Source: an uncultured Lachnospiraceae bacterium (lineage in GTDB: Bacteria > Bacillota > Clostridia > Lachnospirales > Lachnospiraceae). From it: 22,966 nt of DNA. A program made the position numbers and the translations under genes. Location of the stretch: positions 1 to 22,966 of the forward strand of contig CAJTTT010000017.1 of assembly GCA_910579285.1 (NCBI GenBank), read 5' to 3'. The notes beneath the pieces were generated by a model. It worked only from the letters and a program-made list of their open reading frames with translations. It did no database searches and was not told the origin of the DNA. Of this stretch, positions 13,893-21,121 are shown piece by piece (position 1 is the stretch's first letter; each line of letters opens with the position of its first letter).

Positions 13893-13948
13893 TGTCGTAG
13901 CTAATTTAGTTTGCCTCTTTTTAGAATAAATTTCCGTGCCCTACGACA
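13893..13948. repeat. Inverted repeat in the ppdK 3' region
   Basis: TGTCGTAG (13893-13900) and CTACGACA (13941-13948) are perfect 8-base inverted repeats around a 40-base AT-rich spacer, between the ppdK stop and its terminator. In RNA they could close a long-looped hairpin. The spacer has no gene. Role unknown. Confidence 0.5.
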
Positions 13949-13959
13949 AAAAACATAAA

Positions 13960-16584
13960 TTACTTCTTCTCCGAAATTGCCGCCTGCGCAGCCGCGAGCC
14001 GGGCAATCGGCACACGGAACGGGGAGCAGGAAACATAGGTCAGTCCCACCTTATGGCAGAACTCCACGGAGGACGGATCGCCGCCGTGCTCGCCGCAGAT
14101 ACCCAGCTTGATTTCCGGCCTGGTTGTGCGTCCCTTCTCCGCCGCCATCTGTACGAGCTGTCCCACGCCGCTCTGGTCCAGTCTCGCGAAGGGATCGGAC
14201 TCATAAATCTTATTCTTATAGTAATCACTCAAGAACTTGCCAGCATCATCGCGGGAGAAGCCGAAGGTCATCTGGGTCAGATCGTTGGTACCGAAGGAGA
14301 AGAACTCCGCCTCCTCAGCGATCTCATTTGCCAGAAGAGCCGCACGGGGAATCTCGATCATGGTGCCAATGTGGTACTGGATATCGGAATTTTTCTCTTT
14401 CTTCACGGCCTCAGCCACTTCCACAACCACTTCCTTGACGAACTTAAGCTCTCTCTTCTCACCTACTAAGGGAATCATAATCTCGGGTACGACATCATAT
14501 CCCTTCTCATTCTTCACCTCAATCGCAGCCTCCATCACGGCTCTGGTCTGCATTTTTGCGATTTCGGGATAGGTAACTGCCAGACGGCATCCTCTGTGTC
14601 CCATCATGGGATTAAACTCGTGGAGGGAATCGCAGATCTCCTGCACCTCCTCCGCTGTCATCATCATCTCAACCGCCAGATCATCGATGTCCGCCTGCTC
14701 TGTAGGCACGAACTCATGTAACGGGGGATCCAGGAAACGGATGGTCACAGGTCTGCCTTCCATCACCTCGTACAGCGCCTTAAAGTCACCCTTCTGGAAC
14801 GGAATCAGAGCATTGAGCGCTTTCTCCCTCTGCTCCTGGGTTCTCGCCAGAATCATCTGTCTGATCTTCGGAATCCTGTCGGGATCGAAGAACATATGCT
14901 CGGTACGGCAGAGGCCGATGCCTTCCGCGCCGTACTTCACGGCATTTGCCGCATCAGCCGGGGTGTCTGCGTTGGTGCGCACCTGAAGTCTGCGGTACTT
15001 ATCCGCCCACTCCATAATGCGGCCGAAGTTTCCGCTGACGGAAGCTTCCACAGTCTTAATGTCGCCTTTATAAATCTTGCCGGTGGAGCCGTCCAGGGAA
15101 ATATAATCGCCCTCATGGAACACCTCTCCGCCAAGTTCAAATACTTTGTCCTCCTCGTTGATGGCAATTTCGCCACAGCCCGATACGCAGGCTGTTCCCA
15201 TACCGCGGGCCACAACAGCAGCGTGGGAGGTCATGCCGCCGCGCACGGTCAGAATGCCTTCCGCCGCATGCATACCCTCGATATCCTCAGGAGAGGTCTC
15301 CAGACGTACCAGTACCACTCTCTCGCCCTTCTCATGGGCTTCTTTCGCCTCATTCGCTGTAAAGTATACCTTACCTGCCGCAGCGCCGGGAGACGCGGGA
15401 AGCGCCTGTCCGATTACCTGGCCTGCCTTCAAAGCATCGGGATCAAAGGTCGGATGTAAGAGCTGATCCAGAGATTTCGCTTCGATGCGCAACACTGCCT
15501 CCTCGGGCGTGATCTTGCCCTCGTCCACCAGATCGCAGGCAATCTGCAGAGCTGCGGGCGCGGTACGCTTGCCGTTTCTTGTCTGTAAGAAGAAAAGCTT
15601 GCCCTCCTCAATGGTAAACTCCATATCCTGCATATCGCGGTAATGCTCCTCGAGGCGGTTCGCAATCTCCATAAACTGCTTATAGCACTCGGGCAGATCC
15701 TGTTCCAGTCTGGTGATGGGCTGCGGCGTGCGGATGCCTGCCACCACGTCCTCACCCTGGGCATTGATCAGATACTCGCCGTAAATGCCCTTGGCGCCCG
15801 TGGAGGGATTTCTGGTAAAGGCAACGCCTGTGCCTGAAGTTTCGCCCATATTACCGAATACCATCGCCTGCACGTTCACCGCCGTGCCCCAGTCGCCGGG
15901 GATATCGTTCATACGTCTGTATACAATCGCTCTCTCGTTATCCCAGGAACGGAACACCGCCTTTACAGCCTCCATAAGCTGTACCTTGGGATCCTGCGGG
16001 AACTCTTCGCCTTTGTTCTCTTTATAAATATTCTTGAAACGGACGATGATCTCTTTCATGTCCTCGGCGGTCAGATCCGTGTCAAACTTAACGCCCTTGG
16101 ACTCTTTGATTTCGTCTAAGATTCTCTCAAAATAAGATTTGGGTATCTCCATAACAACGTCGGAGAACATCTGGATAAATCTGCGGTAGGAATCATAGGC
16201 AAACCTGGGGTTCCCGGTTTTTGCCGCAAAACCTTCCACTGCTACATCCGTCAGGCCAAGATTCAGAATGGTATCCATCATACCAGGCATAGATGCCCTC
16301 GCACCCGAACGCACCGACACAAGAAGGGGATTCTCGGTATCGCCAAACTTCTTCCCCTGTTTCTCCTCCAATCCTGCAAGCGCGGTAAAGATCTGTTCCG
16401 TGATCTCATCCGATATCTGTCTGCCATTATTATAGTAGTCTGTACAAGCCTCCGTTGTCACGGTAAAGCCCTGCGGAATCGGCAGCCCCAGATTCGTCAT
16501 CTCTGCAAGATTGGCTCCTTTGCCACCCAGAAGATTACGCATGTCCGCGTTACCTTCTTCAAATAAATATACCCATTTCGCCAT
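13960..16584 (-). CDS. ppdK: Pyruvate, phosphate dikinase
   Basis: PPDK reversibly converts pyruvate, ATP and phosphate to phosphoenolpyruvate, AMP and pyrophosphate. At 874 residues it has the same length as the Clostridium symbiosum enzyme. The N-terminal nucleotide-binding domain shows LLGGKGANLAEM and SVRSGARASMPGMMDTIL. The swivelling domain carries the phosphorylated His in GGMTSHAAVVARGMG (H454 by my count, C. symbiosum H455). The C-terminal PEP/pyruvate barrel has GLCRTEHMFF, GHRGCRL and the catalytic Cys in GICGEHGGDPSS. ATG 16584 gives the typical MAKWVYLFEEG start with GGAGG upstream; the frame continues to 16686 but that extension is not protein-like. It is transcribed alone, between its own promoter and a strong terminator. 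No regulatory kinase/phosphatase gene is adjacent. In anaerobes it works in PPi-linked glycolysis or gluconeogenesis. Confidence 0.98.
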   Translation of the reverse strand: MAKWVYLFEEGNADMRNLLGGKGANLAEMTNLGLPIPQGFTVTTEACTDYYNNGRQISDEITEQIFTALAGLEEKQGKKFGDTENPLLVSVRSGARASMPGMMDTILNLGLTDVAVEGFAAKTGNPRFAYDSYRRFIQMFSDVVMEIPKSYFERILDEIKESKGVKFDTDLTAEDMKEIIVRFKNIYKENKGEEFPQDPKVQLMEAVKAVFRSWDNERAIVYRRMNDIPGDWGTAVNVQAMVFGNMGETSGTGVAFTRNPSTGAKGIYGEYLINAQGEDVVAGIRTPQPITRLEQDLPECYKQFMEIANRLEEHYRDMQDMEFTIEEGKLFFLQTRNGKRTAPAALQIACDLVDEGKITPEEAVLRIEAKSLDQLLHPTFDPDALKAGQVIGQALPASPGAAAGKVYFTANEAKEAHEKGERVVLVRLETSPEDIEGMHAAEGILTVRGGMTSHAAVVARGMGTACVSGCGEIAINEEDKVFELGGEVFHEGDYISLDGSTGKIYKGDIKTVEASVSGNFGRIMEWADKYRRLQVRTNADTPADAANAVKYGAEGIGLCRTEHMFFDPDRIPKIRQMILARTQEQREKALNALIPFQKGDFKALYEVMEGRPVTIRFLDPPLHEFVPTEQADIDDLAVEMMMTAEEVQEICDSLHEFNPMMGHRGCRLAVTYPEIAKMQTRAVMEAAIEVKNEKGYDVVPEIMIPLVGEKRELKFVKEVVVEVAEAVKKEKNSDIQYHIGTMIEIPRAALLANEIAEEAEFFSFGTNDLTQMTFGFSRDDAGKFLSDYYKNKIYESDPFARLDQSGVGQLVQMAAEKGRTTRPEIKLGICGEHGGDPSSVEFCHKVGLTYVSCSPFRVPIARLAAAQAAISEKK

Positions 16585-16636
16585 TTTATTTGCTATCCTC
16601 CATTCCGTTAAAATTAAAGCCTCTCGGCTAGCATCT

Positions 16637-16664
16637 ATTTTACCATATATTTGCAATTTTAACA
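16637..16664 (-). promoter_or_regulatory. Candidate ppdK promoter with extended -10
   Basis: On the minus strand TGGTAAAAT provides an extended -10 (TAAAAT at 16637-16642, TG at 16644-16645). The -35 position 16 bp upstream (TGTTAA, 16659-16664) is weak, as is common with extended -10 promoters. It leaves a leader of about 45 bases before ATG 16584. Confidence 0.5.
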
Positions 16665-16695
16665 CTGGTTTTTTGAAAAATTTCACAAAAAGAAA

Positions 16696-16719
16696 GACAA
16701 ATATTACAAAATATTTGTC
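16696..16719 (-). terminator. AT-rich hairpin terminator of the ABC/HlyD/GDPD unit
   Basis: GACAAATATT (16696-16705) and AATATTTGTC (16710-16719) form a perfect 10-bp stem with a 4-base loop. On the minus strand TTTCTTTTTGTG follows. It lies 48 bp after the phosphodiesterase stop and just upstream of the ppdK promoter. Confidence 0.75.
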
Positions 16720-16767
16720 AGATTAGCGTGTGAAAGCGCCGCTGTATTTTCGAACAAATCCAAAAAG

Positions 16768-17610
16768 TTACAAGCGGTTGGCTCTGTTCGGAAGAAAGCT
16801 GTCAAAAATAAACACATCATACTCCCCCTGAAGCGCCTCCAGATCCTGTTCACTGCGGACCGTCCATGCTGCCGCCGGGTGTCTGTAGAGATGCCTGCAT
16901 ATCCTTCTTCCCGGCTCCTCGCTGAATTTATGGTTGTAGGCAATAAAATCCGGCTTGGTCAGAAAATTGAACAGAAGGTGCGTCATGGCAAAATAGAGAA
17001 TATTCCAGTATTCTCCCTCCCTGCGGAAATTTGAGGAGAGCTGTCCCCGCACCACGTCCCCGCGGTTCAGGCGGAACCACCAGAGCACCATAGGATTAAA
17101 AGATTCGATACAGTACGGTCCATGATAAGCGCGCAGCAGCCGGTCTATGGCCCTGCAGCAGGATACATCCGCCGTCTCCGCCTTGATCTCCACGATCAGG
17201 GGCACCCGGCCGTCCACCATCTCAAGCAGATCGGACAGTCTGGGAATCCGCTCGCCGGACTGACAGAGGGTATAAGCCTGCAGCTGATCATAAGTGTAAT
17301 TTACGACCTTGCCCGCTGCGCCGCAGATTCTCTCCAGATTAAAGTCATGGAAAATAACCGGCACGCCATCGCTGCTCACCTGCACATCGAGCTCCATGCC
17401 AAATCCGGCCTCCACCGCCCTCCTGAAAGCCGCCAGAGAATTTTCCGGCGCATCCCCCGCATTGTCGTGAAGTCCCCTGTGGGCAAAATACACCTTTTTA
17501 AAAAGCGAGGTATCCGGCCTTTTTATCATGCGCGGCATAATCGCCAGAAAATATAAAACGGCAAGCGCCCCAATACTGCTCAGTGTGATTTTGATAACCG
17601 CCAGAATCAT
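16768..17610 (-). CDS. Membrane-anchored glycerophosphodiester phosphodiesterase
   Basis: This 280-residue enzyme hydrolyses glycerophosphodiesters to glycerol 3-phosphate and an alcohol. One N-terminal membrane segment (about residues 3-26, IKITLSSIGALAVLYFLAIM) is followed by the GDPD barrel. Its active-site pattern is complete: H44-R-G, P-E56-N-S, E73-x-D75, and H88 in FHDFNLER. A late membrane-proximal insertion (NILYFAMTHLLFNFLTKPDF) is also seen in related Firmicutes proteins. ATG 17610 follows AAAGGA; upstream GTG 17676 and ATG 17667 are in frame but have weaker ribosome binding sites. The gene follows the HlyD-like gene by 127 bp without a visible terminator. Its neighbourhood with an ABC importer recalls ugpQ in the E. 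coli glycerol-3-phosphate (ugp) operon. Confidence 0.92.
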   Translation of the reverse strand: MILAVIKITLSSIGALAVLYFLAIMPRMIKRPDTSLFKKVYFAHRGLHDNAGDAPENSLAAFRRAVEAGFGMELDVQVSSDGVPVIFHDFNLERICGAAGKVVNYTYDQLQAYTLCQSGERIPRLSDLLEMVDGRVPLIVEIKAETADVSCCRAIDRLLRAYHGPYCIESFNPMVLWWFRLNRGDVVRGQLSSNFRREGEYWNILYFAMTHLLFNFLTKPDFIAYNHKFSEEPGRRICRHLYRHPAAAWTVRSEQDLEALQGEYDVFIFDSFLPNRANRL

Positions 17611-17737
17611 CGGATTGTCCGTCCTTTTTTGCAAAGTTTCTAATATCCGAAACCATTCTACAACCATGCCAGCCACTTTTCAATATCTTTTGTCTATAAT
17701 TTTCCTCTGCTTTCATCGCTTCCCGGCTTATCCCGCA

Positions 17738-19135
17738 TCACCCGTCCGACAGTCTTACCACATCCCCCTTCTTAATCTCCTTCGTGGAGGATTCTATGAT
17801 CCGGCTCTCGTCGTTCACCGCTCCCTCTATTGCCGCAAACTTGTCGTTCTTGTCAACGACGCTGACGGTGATCTCCTCCACATAATATTCCGTGCCGAGA
17901 ATCCCCTCCCGCTCGTTCACCACATACACAAAATTCCTGTCGTTCTCCGCATGCAGCGCCAAAAGGGAAACGCAGACAGGATACTTATCGCCCACTTTGG
18001 AACAGGTCATCTTCCCGGAAAGGCCGGGCATTCCCGTCTCCTCAGGCAGCCTCAAAAGAGCCGTATAGCTGCCCGGCATATTCTCGTTTTCCTCGATATA
18101 ATCCACCGTGGCATCCATCTTTTTGCTCCCGTCCAGCTGCAGTTTCACATCATCGTTTAAGTTTACATAACTTTTTTGTTCCTTGGTGAGAGGCACACGG
18201 AACTGACAGGGCACCTCGTCGTCTGCAAGCAGAAAAGAGGCGGTATCCGGCACCCGGCCGCCTGTCTGCACATAGACGTCCGTCACCATCCCGCTCATGG
18301 GGCTTTCAATTTTCCCTTCCTGCTCCTGAATGGCCTTGTATGATGCAAGATTTTCCTGTATCGCCGCCAGCTCTGTCCGATAGACTGCCAGTGTGGCATC
18401 GACGTTATCCTCCTGCAGAATGTCCTCCACCTTGCGGCCGGCATCCTTAATGGTATTGTCCCGGTTCCACTTGGCGTCCGCCTCCGCATAGGCGGCGGCC
18501 TGAAGCTCCTGCTTCAGCCGCTCCTCCTCCTGTTCTCTGGCCTGCCGTTCCGCCTCCATCTCCTCCTCGGTCTTCGACTCTCCATTTTCCTTTTTCCAGT
18601 CGCCCTCATGCTCTCTGTTCTGGGCCTGCAGTTCTTCCAGCGCCTCCTCGGCCTGGGCCACACCCTCGGCAGCCCTGCCCACCAGCGTATCCTGATATCT
18701 GGCAAGGGCGTCATAATCCTCCCTTGCCCTGGCTTCCTCCAGTTCCCTCTGGCTTTGCGCCAGCTCCTTATTGTGGACGATGGCATCAATCTCAAGCTGT
18801 ACTTTTGCCGCTGCCAGCTCCTGCTCCTCCATGATCTGCTCCATATCTTCCAGATCCACCGTAAACAGCAGATCTCCCTCTTCCACTTTATCCCCGGCAT
18901 GCACCGCAAGTTCCTTCACCCGCAGTCCGCTCAGCGCCGTCACCGGCAGTTTGGCCCCTGCCTCAACGATGCCCTCCGCCTCCACGATATGCTCAATATA
19001 TTTGGAGTCCGTCCGTGTTGTCGAAACCATTGGCAGCTTTGAAGTATATATGCTTTTTGACACCAGCGTACACAGCCACATAAAAGCCATAAAAACCGCC
19101 AGCCCCGCTGCAATCCTCTTCCTCCGCTTATCCAT
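17738..19135 (-). CDS. HlyD/RND-type membrane fusion adaptor
   Basis: This 465-residue adaptor has one N-terminal membrane segment (about 9-28) and no lipobox. A first lipoyl half-motif follows (SGLRVKELAVHAGDKVEEGDLLF, about 69-91). Then comes a long charged coiled-coil hairpin (about 95-235), the second lipoyl half (IESPMSGMVTDVYVQTGGRVPD), and beta-barrel domains to the end. In Gram-positive bacteria such proteins usually partner MacB-type export permeases, but none is encoded here. Instead it follows the MalG-like permease by 40 bp, with AGGAGG 8 nt before ATG 19135. Cotranscription with an importer is unusual; it may assist the permease or a transporter encoded elsewhere. The phosphodiesterase gene follows. 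Confidence 0.9.
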   Translation of the reverse strand: MDKRRKRIAAGLAVFMAFMWLCTLVSKSIYTSKLPMVSTTRTDSKYIEHIVEAEGIVEAGAKLPVTALSGLRVKELAVHAGDKVEEGDLLFTVDLEDMEQIMEEQELAAAKVQLEIDAIVHNKELAQSQRELEEARAREDYDALARYQDTLVGRAAEGVAQAEEALEELQAQNREHEGDWKKENGESKTEEEMEAERQAREQEEERLKQELQAAAYAEADAKWNRDNTIKDAGRKVEDILQEDNVDATLAVYRTELAAIQENLASYKAIQEQEGKIESPMSGMVTDVYVQTGGRVPDTASFLLADDEVPCQFRVPLTKEQKSYVNLNDDVKLQLDGSKKMDATVDYIEENENMPGSYTALLRLPEETGMPGLSGKMTCSKVGDKYPVCVSLLALHAENDRNFVYVVNEREGILGTEYYVEEITVSVVDKNDKFAAIEGAVNDESRIIESSTKEIKKGDVVRLSDG

Positions 19136-19175
19136 GATTCCATCCTCCTCACATTCCTTCTATCTTTAAAACGTG

Positions 19176-20048
19176 CTATTCTTTTAAACCCGAATACACA
19201 ATTCCCTGCTCCAGATAATCCTGTCCCAGAACAAACACAAAGGCCGCCGGAATCAAAGTGACAAAGGAGGCGCAGAGCGCAAACCCAGCCTGCAGCCATG
19301 AAATCTCCGGCAGATATAAGGACAGCGGCCACAGAGCTTTCTCTTCCAGAAAGGCCAGCGGCTGTTCCATCAGATTCCAATATTCCAAAAACCCTAACAC
19401 TATGGCAGACAATATCCCACTTTTCCCCAAAGGAAGCCCCATTGTCAGAAATATCCGCAGTTCCCCTGCCCCATCGATTCTGGCCGCCTCAAACAGCTGC
19501 GGCGGAATTGCCCGGAAGCCGCCGTAAGACAGAAAGATCGGCAGAGTGGAAAACACCGCCGGCAGAATGATCGCCGCATGGGTATTCATCAAGGTCAGAC
19601 GGTCAAGCACCAGATAGCTGGACAGCATGGTCACCTGAAAGGGCAGAAGCATCAAAACCACATAGAGGGCAAACAGCGGCCTGCTCCCCCGCACGGAGTA
19701 AGCCGCAAAAGCCCATGCCGCGGGAACGCCCACCAGAAGCTGTCCCGCCAGAATGCAGAGCACCAGTTTCACGGAATTCCAGAACAGGACGAAAAAGGAA
19801 GGCGTCATAAACAGAAGCCGCCCGTAGTGCTCGAAAGTGGGATAATCCGGCATCACTTTCCAGCGGATATATCCCTCCCCGTCCCCGAACACAGGCGCCA
19901 GATACGCTTTCATTTCCAGGCCATCCATGACTGATCCAGTCAATATCAAAAATACGGGAAAGCAGATCAGAACGGCCGGCACAAGCAGTGCGCCTGCCGC
20001 CAGATATTTGCTGACCGCCCCGCCAATTTTTCTCTTCACTTGCAACAT
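19176..20048 (-). CDS. Carbohydrate ABC transporter permease, MalG/UgpE type
   Basis: This 290-residue inner-membrane permease of the CUT1 (MalG) group has about six membrane helices. These include an N-terminal one (YLAAGALLVPAVLICFPVFL) and the series LYVVLMLLPFQVTMLSSYLV. The EAA loop that docks on the ATPase reads EAARIDGAGELRIFLTMGLPL. It ends in a short GIVYSGLKE tail. ATG 20048 has a weak GGGG ribosome binding site and lies 74 bp after the MalF-like gene. The operon holds no ATPase; such importers often share a multi-sugar ATPase (MsmK/MsmX type) encoded elsewhere. Substrate: sugar or glycerol-3-phosphate/phosphodiester class, not decided by sequence. Confidence 0.94.
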   Translation of the reverse strand: MLQVKRKIGGAVSKYLAAGALLVPAVLICFPVFLILTGSVMDGLEMKAYLAPVFGDGEGYIRWKVMPDYPTFEHYGRLLFMTPSFFVLFWNSVKLVLCILAGQLLVGVPAAWAFAAYSVRGSRPLFALYVVLMLLPFQVTMLSSYLVLDRLTLMNTHAAIILPAVFSTLPIFLSYGGFRAIPPQLFEAARIDGAGELRIFLTMGLPLGKSGILSAIVLGFLEYWNLMEQPLAFLEEKALWPLSLYLPEISWLQAGFALCASFVTLIPAAFVFVLGQDYLEQGIVYSGLKE

Positions 20049-20122
20049 ATTTTAACCCCGTTTTAACAGACAACACTCTATTTTCACCGCACTGCCAATG
20101 CCCGAAGCCGCTTCCGCCCCGT

Positions 20123-21064
20123 TCACTCCGCACGGTCCCAGATCCGCTGCAGCGCCATAATCGCCACAAAAAGCACCGCTCCCACGCAGACTGCCGCAGC
20201 CGCCATCTTGTCAAACTCCAGATTGACGAACCAGTTGTTGAACAGATGCTGCAGCAGGTAAATATCCTCCTGCGGATAAGACCCTGCCACCAGATAAGCC
20301 TCCCTGTAAATCTTGAAGGAATTGAGGAAGGACAAAATCACAATCGTGTAAAAACTGCCTTTCAGATTCGGCAGGATGATATAGCGGATGCACTTCCATC
20401 TTCCCGCCCCGTCCACCCTGGCCGCCTCGATAAACTCATTGGGTATGGACAAAATTCCCGCCAGCCAGAGCACCACCGTGTAGCCTGTGTTTTTCCACAG
20501 ATAACTGGCCACCAGCACCCAGAAGGAAGCGCCCGTCCCCAAATAATCCATCGTCACATTCTCCCACAGACCTGTAAACTCCCCGATCTTTGTGAGAAAC
20601 AGGTTCAGGAACCCCTGTCTGTAAAAGACCATTTTCCAGACGAGAACGATGGTCGCCGTCGGCATGGCCAGCGGAAACAGATACACCGACTTGATCAGCG
20701 AGGCATTTTGAAACCGGCTCAGTGTAAACGCCACCAAAAGGCCTGCCAGCACCAGAAGAGGGATACAGACCACCGTAAAACGCGCGGTATTTTTCACCGC
20801 CAGCATAAAGGCCTGGTTCTGAAAGATGACGCCGTAATTTTTTACGCCGGTAAACTCTCCCGTGACCGCTGTCTGGAACGACCGTTTCACCACATCTAAA
20901 AAAGGCAGCAGAACAAAGAGCGTCACCCCGGCAAGGCTTGGCAGGAGAAAGAGAAAGAAAGCCATTCTCCTTCTCCATCCCCGTTTTCCTCCGCCTGCTG
21001 TTTGCGGCGTTCTTTCTTTATGTAAACCAGTTATTCCTCTTTTTATTCCATACACGCCGTTCAA
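20123..21064 (-). CDS. Sugar ABC transporter permease, MalF/UgpA type
   Basis: This permease of about 313 residues belongs to the CUT1 (MalF) group. After a basic cytoplasmic N-terminus there is a first membrane helix (MAFFLFLLPSLAGVTLFVLL, about 34-53). Further helices follow, and the EAA loop reads EAARVDGAGRWKCIRYIILP. The start is uncertain. TTG 21064 has GGGAG only 4 nt away, GTG 21055 is better spaced, and ATG 20965 would begin at the first helix next to GGAGA; no ATG upstream is in frame. It lies between the solute-binding protein and the MalG-like partner with which it would form the channel. Confidence 0.92.
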   Translation of the reverse strand: MNGVYGIKRGITGLHKERTPQTAGGGKRGWRRRMAFFLFLLPSLAGVTLFVLLPFLDVVKRSFQTAVTGEFTGVKNYGVIFQNQAFMLAVKNTARFTVVCIPLLVLAGLLVAFTLSRFQNASLIKSVYLFPLAMPTATIVLVWKMVFYRQGFLNLFLTKIGEFTGLWENVTMDYLGTGASFWVLVASYLWKNTGYTVVLWLAGILSIPNEFIEAARVDGAGRWKCIRYIILPNLKGSFYTIVILSFLNSFKIYREAYLVAGSYPQEDIYLLQHLFNNWFVNLEFDKMAAAAVCVGAVLFVAIMALQRIWDRAE

Positions 21065-21121
21065 ACTCTCCCATTATAGTACAGTATTTGACATTATTCT
21101 ATTATTTTCCACTTCATTATA

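Noticed and set aside
16585..16686. 34-residue N-terminal extension of PPDK
   Set aside because: It runs across the candidate promoter and lacks a ribosome binding site; the 874-residue form equals the known enzyme length.
17498..17716. 72-codon minus-strand frame beginning MKAEENYRQKILKSG
   Set aside because: Overlaps the phosphodiesterase gene in another frame, has no ribosome binding site and turns non-protein-like.
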